From contig DASSBG010000008.1 of the NCBI GenBank assembly GCA_035699085.1, forward strand, positions 65,832 to 129,831: a DNA stretch of 64,000 bases, written 5' to 3'. The stretch is from DASSBG01 sp035699085. GTDB lineage: Bacteria; Pseudomonadota; Gammaproteobacteria; Xanthomonadales; Rhodanobacteraceae. This document shows positions 1 to 11,074 of the stretch, piece after piece (within the stretch, counting starts at the first letter, position 1; each line of letters opens with the position of its first letter). The notes below the pieces were generated by a model. It saw only the letters and a list, made by a program, of their open reading frames with translations. It did no database searches and was not told where the DNA came from. The position numbers and the translations under genes were made by a program.

Positions 1-129
1 CGCGTCAACGAGAAAGGCGTGCCCGGCATCTTCGAGTGCCGCCCGTCCTGCGACGCCGATCTGCCGCCAGACACCCGGCTGCTGCTGGCGTTGGACGACG
101 ATCTGACTGAAGGAGTGACCCCATGCTGA
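1..129 (+). CDS. Hypothetical protein, 3' end only
   Basis: The first 129 bases read open in frame 1 to a TGA at 127-129, giving the last 42 residues of a protein whose start lies outside the window. The stop overlaps the ATG of the next gene at 123, and a GAAGGAG ribosome-binding site for that gene lies inside it. No family is recognisable. Its place at the head of an overlapping gene chain that ends in an integrase suggests it belongs to the same integrated element. Confidence 0.5.
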   Translation, partial: RVNEKGVPGIFECRPSCDADLPPDTRLLLALDDDLTEGVTPC

Positions 130-479
130 CATCCCTGTTCGGCGGCCGGCATCTACGCGAGCGGCTGCGCCTGGCGGAGGCCCGATTGGACGCGCAGCAC
201 GACGTAATTCGTGATCTCCAGCTGCGCCTCAAAGTTCAGGAGGCGGCTACAAGGGATATGGGCCGGTGGGTTGGCACGCGTAACGCCTCACCACCCGACG
301 CGCGGAGCGGCGTGGCGCAGCCCTTTCTGGACATCAACCCAACCGTCAGTGACCGCCTGACCGCCATCGAGAAGCACCTGGGTGGGTACGTCGAGTACCA
401 ACGCGGGTCGATGGCGACTTGGGCGTTCAAGCTCGTGCCGAGGGCGCCAGCTGCCAAGCGCAGGAGCCGGGCCAAGTGA
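123..479 (+). CDS. Hypothetical element protein, N-terminal coiled coil
   Basis: This 118-residue protein starts at an ATG preceded by GAAGGAG. Residues about 12-45 are rich in Arg, Leu, Glu and Gln with heptad-like spacing, so a coiled coil is likely. The C-terminus is basic (KRRSRAK). It has no signal peptide or membrane segment. Its stop overlaps the next gene by four bases, which suggests translational coupling within the integrase-proximal gene chain. I do not recognise the family. A small phage or element accessory protein is the simplest reading. Confidence 0.55.
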   Translation: MLTSLFGGRHLRERLRLAEARLDAQHDVIRDLQLRLKVQEAATRDMGRWVGTRNASPPDARSGVAQPFLDINPTVSDRLTAIEKHLGGYVEYQRGSMATWAFKLVPRAPAAKRRSRAK

Positions 480-748
480 GCGCGGAAGCGGCCGAACTGC
501 GGCGCGCCTACCAGCGCGGCTACAACGCCGGCAAGCGGCGGCTGGACAAGGAGATGCGGGCCGAGCGCGAGCAGGCGCAGGCGCGCGCGCTGTGGGATAA
601 CGCCGTGCTGGCCTCCACGCCCTATTTTCTGGCGTGCCAGGGCTGGACCATCGGAGAGAAGAGGGTCAGTACCACCGATGACCGGGCAAACCTTGCCTGC
701 AGCTACGCCAACGCCGTCCTCAAGTACGCGCGGCGGTGGGCGCCGTGA
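476..748 (+). CDS. Hypothetical small phage-type protein
   Basis: The protein has 90 residues if translation starts at the GTG at 476, whose bases form a GTGA overlap with the preceding stop. I prefer this start because the same overlap pattern recurs along the chain. The N-terminus carries a basic helix (RRAYQRGYNAGKRR), followed by an Arg/Glu/Gln-rich stretch and a region containing GWTIGEKRV. The RGYNAGKR type of sequence is common in small proteins of temperate phages, but I cannot assign a function. It overlaps the next gene by four bases. Confidence 0.55.
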   Translation: MSAEAAELRRAYQRGYNAGKRRLDKEMRAEREQAQARALWDNAVLASTPYFLACQGWTIGEKRVSTTDDRANLACSYANAVLKYARRWAP

Positions 749-1044
749 GCAACCGCCAAGCCCGTATCGCCCGCAAGGCCAAGGCCCGTCGGGACCGCAT
801 GCTGGCGATCGCACGCGCCCTGCCGGCGCCAGAAGGCTTCGAGTTTCATGCCGGGCTCAGCGGCGTCGGGTCGAGCGAGGTCGACCCCTGTCTGATGCTG
901 GCCGCGACGCGGCTGGCGGATGGAAAGCGCTACGGCGTCCAATTCACATTCGAGTACGGGCGAAAGGTCCGTCGGCCGGACGCCGTACCAGCACAGATGG
1001 CGGCGAAGCTCCTCAGCGCGTTCCGCTTGGGTGACTCGCCATGA
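745..1044 (+). CDS. Hypothetical element protein
   Basis: The start is taken as the GTG at 745 that overlaps the upstream TGA. The product has 99 residues: a basic N-terminal segment (residues about 1-20, RQARIARKAKARRDR) and a more compact remainder with alternating hydrophobic residues (VQFTFEYG) that looks like beta structure. It is probably cytoplasmic. No family is recognised. It sits fourth in the overlapping chain leading to the integrase and overlaps the following gene by an ATGA. Confidence 0.5.
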   Translation: MSNRQARIARKAKARRDRMLAIARALPAPEGFEFHAGLSGVGSSEVDPCLMLAATRLADGKRYGVQFTFEYGRKVRRPDAVPAQMAAKLLSAFRLGDSP

Positions 1045-1244
1045 CCAGCGAGCACGTCGTCTACTGCCTGCCGCTCCTGAGCCGCCTCCGGCTGGCCGCG
1101 TGGATGGCTTGGCGCGCGGCGTGGCGTGCGGGCCGGCGCTGCTGGCAAATCACGGCCGAAGAGCGCTACCAGCCCGGCGACCGCATCATCGTGCACCTCA
1201 AGTTCATCGTCGACCTCGGTTCCAAGGCTTGCCGAGGGTTGTAG
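1041..1244 (+). CDS. Hypothetical small protein
   Basis: This 67-residue product starts at an ATG overlapping the previous stop (ATGA). Residues 12-35 are rich in Trp, Arg and Ala (AAWMAWRAAWRAGRR), giving an amphipathic, strongly basic segment. The remainder contains a short beta-like stretch (DRIIVHLKFIV). It may be a membrane-peripheral or nucleic-acid-binding peptide, but that is only composition. The stop TAG shares one base with the GTG start of the next gene. Function is unknown. Confidence 0.45.
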   Translation: MTSEHVVYCLPLLSRLRLAAWMAWRAAWRAGRRCWQITAEERYQPGDRIIVHLKFIVDLGSKACRGL

Positions 1245-1447
1245 TGGCCGGCATCCTGTCCACCGAGGATCTGAAGCGGGCCACCGGCTACCAGCGCTCG
1301 GCCGACGTCGAGCGCTGCCTGAAGGCCGCCGGGATCCGCTACTTCCCGGGGAAAGAAGGGCCGTGGACAACAAGCGACCTGGTCAACGCGGCGGGCGGGC
1401 TCGCCCTGGCCAGCAACGACGACAGCTACACGGCGGATATCCTGTGA
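1244..1447 (+). CDS. DUF4224-like small protein next to integrase
   Basis: The 67-residue product starts at a GTG touching the previous stop. The sequence pattern (ILSTEDLKRATGY, then CLKAAGIRY near the middle) fits the DUF4224 family, small proteins commonly encoded immediately upstream of phage-type tyrosine integrases. The predicted fold is a short helix-turn-helix-like region, which could mean a DNA-binding or excision-related role, though no function is established. It overlaps the integrase start by four bases (GTGA), as is typical for this gene pair. The family call rests on motif resemblance and context. Confidence 0.6.
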   Translation: MAGILSTEDLKRATGYQRSADVERCLKAAGIRYFPGKEGPWTTSDLVNAAGGLALASNDDSYTADIL

Positions 1448-2571
1448 GCCGCGGCCGGGCGCGGCAGTACGACCCCACCATTCCCGCGCACATCGACCAG
1501 CGTGCCCTGCCGAAGGGCGCCTACTGGCACCGCCGCGATCGCTTCTGGTACACGCTGCTGGGCCCAGCCCGCAAGTTCCACCGCCTCGGCAACGCCAGCG
1601 CCACCGTCGCCCAGCTGCACCAGCAACTCGACGAGCTGGCCAACGGCCCGCGCGGCACCATCGAGTGGCTGCACGCGCAGTTCGAGGACAGTGCCAAGTG
1701 GAAAACCCTCGCCGAGGCAACACGCGACGACTACGCGGCCTGCCTGCGCACGCTCAAAGCCACCCGCACCCGCCACGGCCCCTTTGCCAGCCTGCAGGTC
1801 GACCGGCTCACCCGGCCGGTGCTGCAGCGGCTGGTGGACCGCATCGGCGAGGACCGGCCGGCAATGGCAAACCACGTCGCCCGCTACCTCGGCCGCCTCA
1901 TCAAGTGGGGCATGCAGCGTGGCCGCTGCGCCGAGCGCACCAATCCGGCCCACGGCCTGGAGTTGGCCAAGGAGCTGGGCGAGTGCAAGGTGCCAAGCGT
2001 GCTCACCATGAACGCTGTGCTGGCCTTCGCGCGCGAGCGTGGCGCCCTGAAGGCGCATTCCCGAGGCAGCGTGGCCCCGTACCTGTGGATCGTGATCGTG
2101 CTGGCCTACCGGCTGCGGCTGCGCGGCATCGAGGTGCTTACCCTCACCGACGCCGCCGAGGCGGCCGCCGGCGTACGCACCAACCGGCGCAAGGGCAGCC
2201 GCGACAACGTCACCCGCTGGGCCGATGCCGTCGAGGATGCCTGGCTGGCCGCGTGGGAGCTGCGCGACGCCATCTGGACGCGCACCGGCCAGCCGGTGCC
2301 GCTGAAGGCCGAAGACCGCCTGCTGCTGGTCAACGAGAAGGGCCTGCCGATCCAGCGCAGCTCGCTCGACAGCGCCTGGCGCCGGCTGATGGAATCAGCG
2401 ATCGCCGCAGGCGTCATCGCCGCGGACGAGTGGTTCACGCCGCACGGATTGAAGCATCGCGGCATCACCGACACCAAGGGCGCCAAGCAGCCGGCCAGCG
2501 GCCACGTCGACCCGCGCATGCTGCTCACGTACGACCACGAAGTGCCCGAAGTCGACGCCGCCGGCGACTAG
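1444..2571 (+). CDS. Tyrosine recombinase / phage-type integrase
   Basis: The 375-residue product starts at the GTG overlapping the DUF4224-like stop. It has an N-terminal arm-binding part (about 1-60), a SAM-like core-binding region (about 65-165) and a C-terminal catalytic domain. Catalytic positions visible are R227 (in RGIE), H334 (PHGLKH), H354 (SGHVD) and the nucleophile Y363 (LTYDHE). The box II HxxR arginine is a lysine here (K337), as in a subfamily of proteobacterial phage integrases. The gene ends 82 bases before tRNA-Lys and points at the tRNA 3' end, the classic arrangement for site-specific integration into a tRNA gene. The rest of the element lies to the left of the window. Confidence 0.93.
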   Translation: MSRGRARQYDPTIPAHIDQRALPKGAYWHRRDRFWYTLLGPARKFHRLGNASATVAQLHQQLDELANGPRGTIEWLHAQFEDSAKWKTLAEATRDDYAACLRTLKATRTRHGPFASLQVDRLTRPVLQRLVDRIGEDRPAMANHVARYLGRLIKWGMQRGRCAERTNPAHGLELAKELGECKVPSVLTMNAVLAFARERGALKAHSRGSVAPYLWIVIVLAYRLRLRGIEVLTLTDAAEAAAGVRTNRRKGSRDNVTRWADAVEDAWLAAWELRDAIWTRTGQPVPLKAEDRLLLVNEKGLPIQRSSLDSAWRRLMESAIAAGVIAADEWFTPHGLKHRGITDTKGAKQPASGHVDPRMLLTYDHEVPEVDAAGD

Positions 2572-2585
2572 ATTTGAGCCGCGCA

Positions 2586-2606
2586 TTTGTAAACAGCTTT
2601 GTAAAC
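2586..2606 (+). repeat. Direct repeat TTTGTAAAC x2 beside att site
   Basis: TTTGTAAAC occurs at 2586-2594 and again at 2598-2606, on the same face of the helix with a 12-bp period. It sits between the integrase stop and tRNA-Lys. Short direct repeats in this position are often arm-type integrase or excisionase binding sites. That role is an inference from position only. Confidence 0.45.
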
Positions 2607-2611
2607 GCGCC

Positions 2612-2644
2612 AAAGAAAAAGGCACCTGCGTTGCCGCAAGTGCC
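2612..2644 (-). terminator. Rho-independent terminator after tRNA-Lys
   Basis: Read on the minus strand, a 10-bp stem with one mismatch (arms 2635-2644 and 2621-2630, loop TTGC/GCAA) is followed by TTTTTCTTT. It lies 10 bases beyond the tRNA-Lys 3' end and would end the five-tRNA transcript. If the element's attachment core is within the tRNA, this terminator was brought in by the element. Confidence 0.7.
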
Positions 2645-2653
2645 TGATTCAGT

Positions 2654-2729
<76 letters not shown>

Positions 2730-2735
2730 GTTGAC

Positions 2736-2813
2736 TGGGGTGGGTGATGGGATTCGAACCCACGACAACCGGAATCACAATCCGGGACTCTAACCAGCTG
2801 AGCTACACCCACC
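2736..2813 (-). tRNA. tRNA-His (GTG)
   Basis: The cloverleaf has the extra 5' G facing C73 that identifies tRNA-His, the anticodon GTG within ATTGTGAT, T-arm GTTCGAATC and an encoded CCA. It lies six bases upstream of tRNA-Lys in the same transcript. Confidence 0.96.
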
Positions 2814-2913
2814 ATCTGCGGAAACCAGGGAACAAACGACCGGCAGTCACGCAGGCCCGGGCGCTCGTCTGTTCGCTGTCCTCCGTACCTCGTCCTTGCA
2901 TGGCTCTCCGTGT

Positions 2914-2990
2914 TGGCGCGCCTGACAGGAGTCGAACCTGCAACCGTCGGCTTAGAAGGCCGGTGCTCTATCCAGTTGAGCTACAGGCGC
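2914..2990 (-). tRNA. tRNA-Arg (TCT)
   Basis: This 77-nt cloverleaf has acceptor GCGCCTG pairing with CAGGCGC, anticodon TCT in CTTCTAA and an encoded CCA. It reads the rare AGA and AGG codons. It is the third gene of the tRNA operon. Confidence 0.95.
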
Positions 2991-3030
2991 AGCAAGCCTC
3001 GTCGCAACCGGCATCACGCCCGGGTCGCGT

Positions 3031-3107
<77 letters not shown>

Positions 3108-3230
3108 GAAACACGCTTGGCCAAGGCAGCCACACAGTGCAGCCAAGGCATGGTACGAAGCGGACCTCGCCCCGTCAATCTGATAAACCAGCGGCAACGC
3201 GGTCGTGCCTGGCCCGCGTTGCCGCCATGT

Positions 3231-3307
3231 TGGCGCGCCCGGAGAGATTCGAACTCCCGACCACCAAGTTCGTAGCCTGGTACTCTATCCAGCTGAGCTA
3301 CGGGCGC
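3231..3307 (-). tRNA. tRNA-Arg (ACG)
   Basis: This 77-nt cloverleaf has acceptor GCGCCCG/CGGGCGC, anticodon ACG in CTACGAA (A34 presumably deaminated to inosine) and an encoded CCA. It is the first gene of the five-tRNA operon, about 117 bases downstream of the promoter at 3424-3452. Confidence 0.96.
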
Positions 3308-3423
3308 TTGAAACGATGCGTCGGCGACCCCGGCTCCTGCCTCCGCCAACCGCTCGCCCTGCTCCATGCAAGGCGACGCCGACCGGAGCAACCACTGCGG
3401 CGCACCGCTCGGCGAAGCAGGAA

Positions 3424-3452
3424 ATTATCGGTGAGGCCGGACGGCGCGTCAA
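3424..3452 (-). promoter_or_regulatory. Sigma-70 promoter of the tRNA operon
   Basis: On the minus strand TTGACG is followed by a 17-bp spacer and GATAAT, a near-consensus sigma-70 promoter. It directs transcription into tRNA-Arg(ACG)-Pro-Arg-His-Lys. Confidence 0.8.
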
Positions 3453-3613
3453 GCGCTTGATTGCAGCATCGGGGAGCGCGGGCGCCAAGGCGGACTCGGG
3501 ACCGGAGACGCGTGACCCGACACATGCGCAGATCGGGCGACGGTAGATTCACGGCTGGCACCGCCGCGAGGCTTCGCACCTGGTCGCCACCCTGCGCGGG
3601 CGCTGGCGCGCCC

Positions 3614-3647
3614 TTGTTGGGGTTCGCTGCGCTCAGCGCCAACCCGC
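3614..3647 (+). repeat. REP-like palindrome, family 1
   Basis: The sequence TTGTTGGGGTTCGCTGCGCTCA followed by a GCGCCAACC arm is one copy of the dispersed palindrome seen also at 9541, 14397, 39.6-40.2 kb and 56351. It is the only recognisable element in the stretch between the tRNA operon promoter and the tRNA-Ser terminator. Confidence 0.7.
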
Positions 3648-3742
3648 CTCCCGGCGCTTGCCTGCCGCATGACCGTCATGGCGCCTTGGCCGATGTCTCA
3701 GGACCATTGTCGGTTCAGATTTCGTCTACACCTCTCGCACCA

Positions 3743-3785
3743 CCAGACACGAAAAACGCCCCGTGCGGGGCGTTTTGGTGTCTGG
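3743..3785 (-). terminator. Terminator of tRNA-Ser, nested hairpin
   Basis: An 11-bp perfect stem (AAAACGCCCCG at 3753-3763 against 3766-3776) carries flanking A and T runs, so it can end transcription from the minus strand right after tRNA-Ser. An outer 8-bp stem (CCAGACAC at 3743-3750 with 3778-3785) extends it and includes the tRNA CCA end. Confidence 0.85.
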
Positions 3786-3874
3786 CGGAGAGAGAGGGAT
3801 TCGAACCCTCGATAAGGCTAAAACCCTATACTCCCTTAGCAGGGGAGCCCCTTCAGCCACTCGGGCATCTCTCC
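3783..3874 (-). tRNA. tRNA-Ser (GCT)
   Basis: This 92-nt class II tRNA has acceptor GGAGAGA/TCTCTCC, anticodon GCT in CTGCTAA, a long variable arm (TATAGGGTTTTAGCCTTA) and an encoded CCA. It lies 72 bases downstream of csrA, a common position in gammaproteobacteria. Confidence 0.96.
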
Positions 3875-3914
3875 GGATTGCTTTCGGCCCGGCGCTGGGC
3901 CAGCCGGGCGCTGA

Positions 3915-3943
3915 AGGATACTGGCCCGCGACGCCAGCGTAAA
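3915..3943 (-). promoter_or_regulatory. Possible promoter for tRNA-Ser
   Basis: On the minus strand TTTACG, a 17-bp spacer and TATCCT lie between the csrA stop and tRNA-Ser. This is a reasonable but not strong sigma-70 match. The tRNA may also be read through from csrA. Confidence 0.4.
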
Positions 3944-3946
3944 CCC

Positions 3947-4171
3947 CTACTCGCTTTCGCCGGCCGGGTGCGGCGCACGCGGCGCGGCGCCGGCGGCTTC
4001 CGCCTCATGTTCCTTCTGGATGCGCTGGTAGATCTCTTCGCGGTGCACCGCCACCTCCTTGGGCGCGCTGATGCCGATGCGAACCTGGTTGCCCTTGACG
4101 CCGAGCACCGTCACCGTGACATCGTCACCGATCATCAGCGTCTCGCCGACCCTGCGGGTCAAAATCAACAT
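3947..4171 (-). CDS. csrA: Carbon storage regulator CsrA
   Basis: The 74-residue product is the RNA-binding post-transcriptional regulator CsrA/RsmA, which binds GGA-containing hairpins in mRNA leaders. It begins MLILTRRVGETLMIGDD and contains GVKGNQVRIGI and APKEVAVHREEIY, the conserved beta strands and the C-terminal binding surface; the conserved R44-type arginine lies in VHREEI. It is slightly longer than the 61-residue E. coli protein, with an Ala/Pro/Glu-rich tail. An AGGAG lies seven bases before the ATG. It follows alaS as in most gammaproteobacteria, and tRNA-Ser follows it. Confidence 0.97.
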   Translation of the reverse strand: MLILTRRVGETLMIGDDVTVTVLGVKGNQVRIGISAPKEVAVHREEIYQRIQKEHEAEAAGAAPRAPHPAGESE

Positions 4172-4483
4172 GTCGATTCTCCTGGTCGCATCCACGGCTG
4201 TCCCGCACGCGCGACGTGATGTCCATACCCAAATGCAATCGGCGCGTTTCGTCGACAAGGCTTGGCCGTCGTGCCGCGCACGCGACCGGGTCCAGGGGCG
4301 CGAGGGCAGACCGACGGCGACAGTCCAGATCGGCAGCAACGATGCCGAAACGACTTGCTCGAATAATGCGATGTGGTGGGGATACTAATGAAGGGCCTGC
4401 CGACGCGCAACGCTTACCATTGGCCTATCAGACCCCCCAGGGGGCGCATGATTCCCGCCCCATTCACCGACAGGTCCCGCGAT
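4172..4483. other. Intergenic region alaS-csrA
   Basis: These 312 bases separate the alaS stop from the csrA start and presumably hold the csrA promoter and leader. A small palindrome CCCCCAGGGGG near 4434 is the only obvious structure. I see no convincing sigma-70 match and no credible gene. Confidence 0.5.
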
Positions 4484-7123
<2,640 letters not shown>

Positions 7124-7187
7124 GCAGTTGGAGAAGCTTCTTGAAGGGCTGTGGACGCGCGCTTTCGCGGCACCGCCACGACGCCGC

Positions 7188-7685
7188 TCAGTCCGCGGCG
7201 TCGCCGGCGTCGCCTGTATCGGCGCGCGTCAAGCTGCGTACTGTGGCGGCGTCGAAGCCGCGGCGCAAGAGGAATTGCGCGCGGCGGGCGCGCTCCTTGA
7301 TGTCCGCGGCACCGCGATCGCCGTAGCGCTTGCGCAATTGGGCAGCGGCCGACGCCGGCCAGTCAACGTCGACGTCGTTGATCAGTTCGCCGGCAACCGC
7401 GTCAACGATGCCGTGGGTCTTCAGCTCGGCACGGATGCGGGCCGGGCCGTAGCCCTGGCTGGCGCGGCTGCGCACCAACATCTCCCCGAAGCGGCGGTCG
7501 TCCTGGTAATCCTGCTCACCCAGCCTGGCCAGCGCCAGGGATGACTCCTCTTCGTCGTAGCCGGCCTGCTGCAAGCGCGTACCCAGCTCGCGACGCGAAT
7601 GTTCGCGCCGCGCAAGCATCGCCAGCGCCTTGTCGTATGCGGCACGACGCGGTGCCTCGGCCGCCTTGCGTTTGCCACGGCTCAT
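7188..7685 (-). CDS. recX: Regulatory protein RecX
   Basis: The 165-residue protein is a RecA modulator that binds along the RecA filament groove and limits recombinase activity. It is alpha-helical, with the three repeated helical bundles of the family: the first contains ALAMLARREHSRREL, the second DYQDDRRFGEMLVRSRASQGYGPARI, and the third RKRYGDRGAADIKERARRAQFLLRRGF. The N-terminus is basic. It follows recA by 47 bases and is presumably cotranscribed with it. Confidence 0.93.
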   Translation of the reverse strand: MSRGKRKAAEAPRRAAYDKALAMLARREHSRRELGTRLQQAGYDEEESSLALARLGEQDYQDDRRFGEMLVRSRASQGYGPARIRAELKTHGIVDAVAGELINDVDVDWPASAAAQLRKRYGDRGAADIKERARRAQFLLRRGFDAATVRSLTRADTGDAGDAAD

Positions 7686-7732
7686 GCTGACCGCTTCAGA
7701 TGCATGCGCACCCGGCCGACATCATGCGGCGC

Positions 7733-8782
<1,050 letters not shown>

Positions 8783-8828
8783 CGTGGTGTCCTCGGGCTA
8801 TGACGAAGGTCGGCTCACTATGGAACCC

Positions 8829-8843
8829 GTGCGTCTCACGCAC
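8829..8843. promoter_or_regulatory. Palindrome in recA leader, possible operator
   Basis: GTGCGT-CTC-ACGCAC is a perfect 6-bp inverted repeat 46 bases before the recA ATG and just downstream of the candidate -10. It could be a repressor site or an mRNA hairpin. It does not match the LexA motifs I know. Confidence 0.35.
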
Positions 8844-8859
8844 TGCGACCGTGGCGGCC

Positions 8860-8888
8860 ATTATCCCACAGGGTCCGCGCGCCGGCAG
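8860..8888 (-). promoter_or_regulatory. Possible recA promoter
   Basis: GATAAT on the minus strand (8865-8860) is a good -10 element. With a 17-bp spacer the -35 would be CTGCCG, a weak match. It lies 77 bases before the start codon and would start transcription just ahead of the 8829 palindrome. Confidence 0.4.
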
Positions 8889-8902
8889 CGGCGATTGCCG
8901 CC

Positions 8903-9412
8903 TCAGTCTGTAAGGATTTTCCGAATGCCGTGCAGCGCGTAGGCGACGGTCTGGCGGCGTACGGCCTCGCGATCGCCGTCGAAGTGGCACAACTCGCACT
9001 GCGCGTAGCCGCCGCGCTGCTTCCAGGCAATCCAGACGGTGCCCACGGGTTTGTCGGGCGTCCCGCCGCCAGGCCCGGCGATGCCGGTCACGGCCACCGC
9101 GATCGAGCCGCCAAAGCGGGCCAGCGCGCCTGCCACCATCTCGGACGCGGTTTCATGGCTGACGGCACCGTAGGCCTCCAGCGTATGCGCCTGCACCCCC
9201 AGCCACGCTTCCTTGGCCTCGTAGGCATAGGCAACCGCGCCGCCGACGAACCACTCCGAACAGCCGGGAATGTCGGTCAAAACCTTGCCGATCCAGCCGC
9301 CGGTACACGACTCGGCCAAAGCCAGCATCTGCTTGCGCTGCTGCAGGATCTCGGCCACCTCGAGTGCGATCGCCCGCAGGTGTCCGTCGCTGATCGTGAT
9401 GCCTGGGTTCAT
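8903..9412 (-). CDS. pncC: NMN deamidase, CinA C-terminal family
   Basis: The 169-residue protein converts nicotinamide mononucleotide to nicotinate mononucleotide in the pyridine nucleotide cycle. It carries the CinA C-terminal domain only: LALAESCTGGWIGKVLTDIPG (about 33-53), GGAVAYAYEAKEAWLGV, AVSHETASEMVAGA and AVAVTGIAGPGGGTPDKPVG. The start is the ATG at 9412, giving the usual single-domain length (E. coli PncC 165). It lies upstream of recA as in many gammaproteobacteria, but the 120-bp gap with its own promoter suggests separate transcription of recA. Confidence 0.93.
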   Translation of the reverse strand: MNPGITISDGHLRAIALEVAEILQQRKQMLALAESCTGGWIGKVLTDIPGCSEWFVGGAVAYAYEAKEAWLGVQAHTLEAYGAVSHETASEMVAGALARFGGSIAVAVTGIAGPGGGTPDKPVGTVWIAWKQRGGYAQCELCHFDGDREAVRRQTVAYALHGIRKILTD

Positions 9413-9522
9413 GCGCCGCGCCGCAGTGGAGACGCCGCCAAGCCTAGCATTGTGTGGCCCTGCGGGGAGCGTCGGGCGGCAGGCGTGGAGACGCCGCACC
9501 GGCCGGGGCGCGTCGCGGATCA

Positions 9523-9627
9523 TGCTGCCGACTTCGTCGGCTGTTGGGGTTCGCTTCGCTCACCGCCAACCTGCGATGCATCGTGGCTCCGGCAGACTGC
9601 GCTCTCCCTGCTCCCGCTTCCTGCGCC
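9523..9627 (+). repeat. Extended REP-like repeat (about 105 bp)
   Basis: The core palindrome TGTTGGGGTTCGCTTCGCTC, with its CACCGCCAACC arm, lies at 9542-9574. It is flanked on both sides by sequence closely matching 14379-14485, including CTGCCGACT upstream and GCTCCGGCAG downstream. The repeat ends at the amiC stop codon. Confidence 0.75.
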
Positions 9628-10977
9628 TCAGCCGGCGGGGATCATGAGGACGCTGCCGGCGCGCAGGTCGTCGATGTCGCTGAGGCTGTTGGCTTCGCGC
9701 AGGCTGCGCATGCTGACGCCGTAGTCGCGGGCAATGGCGGACAGCGTCTCACCGCGGGCGACGACGTGCTTGTCGCCACGCGCACGCGCACGGGCGGCAA
9801 ACCAGGTGCCGGGCGGCGGCGCGCTCTCGAAGTAGCTCTTGACGCCATGCAGGATCGCCTTGGCCAGCGCCTGCTGGTGGCGCGGGTCCTCCAGCTTGCG
9901 CTCTTCCCGCGGGTTGGAGATGAAGGCCGTCTCGACCAGGATCGACGGCACGTCCGGCGAGCGCAGGACCACGAAGTTGGCGTGCTCGACGTGGCCGCGA
10001 TGGGTTGGCCCGATCTGCGCCAGCGCATGCAGCACATTGCGCGCCACGCGCTCGGAAATCTGCATGGTGGCACCCTGCGACAGGTCGAGCAGCACTGCGG
10101 CGAGGGTGTCGGGCTTGTCGTCCAGGGACACGCCGCCGACCAGGTCGGCCCGGTTCTCGCGGTCGGCCAGCCAGCGCGCGGCCTCGCTGGTCTTTCCGCG
10201 CGGCGACAAGACCCACACCGACGAGCCCTTGGCGTCGCTTGAGGTGTAGGAGTCGGCGTGTACCGAAATGAACAGGTCGGCGTTGTGCTCGCGGGCGATC
10301 TGGTAGCGTTTCTTCAGGCGGATGAAGCGGTCATCGTCGCGGGTCAGGACGGCCTTCATTCCAGGCTGCTTGTCGATAACCTTTGCGAGCTTGCGCGCCA
10401 CCGCCAGGGTAATTGTTTTTTCGTAGGTACCGTCGGGGCCGATGGAGCCCGGATCCTTGCCGCCGTGGCCAGCGTCGATCGCCACCACCACGGGTCGCGC
10501 GCGTGCTGCGAGGCTGGGCGCTGCGTCGGCGTGGCCGGCGGGATACAGGTCCACGGTCAGCCGGTAGCCGTCGCGGCCCAGCGATTTGAGGAAGCTGCGT
10601 GAGCGCACCGCCGAACGCATGTCCAGCACAACGCGCAGGCCATGATGGGCGCGCCGCCCGCTGCGCACATCGATGATTCCGCCGGCGCCGGCGGGCAGGT
10701 CGAGGCCCGAGGCCAGACTGCTGTCCTCGAAATCCAGCACCACGCGATCGGGGTTCTGCAACTGGAACAGCGTGTATTCCGTCCTGGCGGACAGGTGGAA
10801 CACCGCCGCCGTGTGGTCGCCGCGGTCGAGCAACTGCAGGCGCTGCACCTGTGCGGAAGCGGCCGGGCGAGCCCAGAGCAAGGCCACGGCCGCCAGCAGC
10901 AGCAGCGCCATCGCTGCAGGCCACTGCTGGCGACGGCCCGCAGCCGTCAAGCGCACGTCCTGGAGGTTGGTCTTCAT
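9628..10977 (-). CDS. amiC: N-acetylmuramoyl-L-alanine amidase with AMIN and LysM
   Basis: The 449-residue periplasmic enzyme cleaves the amide bond between MurNAc and L-Ala to split septal peptidoglycan during division. Residues about 20-42 form a signal anchor or signal peptide, then an AMIN domain (about 45-135) targets it to peptidoglycan. An Amidase_3 domain follows (about 160-390) with zinc ligands in AIDAGHGGKDPG, the E in GTYEKT and SVHADS, plus the late glutamate in ILVETAFISN. A LysM domain (HVVARGETLSAIARDYGV) closes the protein. The start chosen is the ATG at 10977. It closes the nnrD-tsaE-amiC gene order. The symbol could equally be amiB. Confidence 0.92.
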   Translation of the reverse strand: MKTNLQDVRLTAAGRRQQWPAAMALLLLAAVALLWARPAASAQVQRLQLLDRGDHTAAVFHLSARTEYTLFQLQNPDRVVLDFEDSSLASGLDLPAGAGGIIDVRSGRRAHHGLRVVLDMRSAVRSRSFLKSLGRDGYRLTVDLYPAGHADAAPSLAARARPVVVAIDAGHGGKDPGSIGPDGTYEKTITLAVARKLAKVIDKQPGMKAVLTRDDDRFIRLKKRYQIAREHNADLFISVHADSYTSSDAKGSSVWVLSPRGKTSEAARWLADRENRADLVGGVSLDDKPDTLAAVLLDLSQGATMQISERVARNVLHALAQIGPTHRGHVEHANFVVLRSPDVPSILVETAFISNPREERKLEDPRHQQALAKAILHGVKSYFESAPPPGTWFAARARARGDKHVVARGETLSAIARDYGVSMRSLREANSLSDIDDLRAGSVLMIPAG

Positions 10978-11074
10978 GGCAGCGCCCGCATGCCCTCGCT
11001 GTTGCCGGCCAAGCCGTCCTTCGGGCGATTCCTCGCCCCACATGGGCTGGATTGAAACGCAAAGACGCCGTGAA

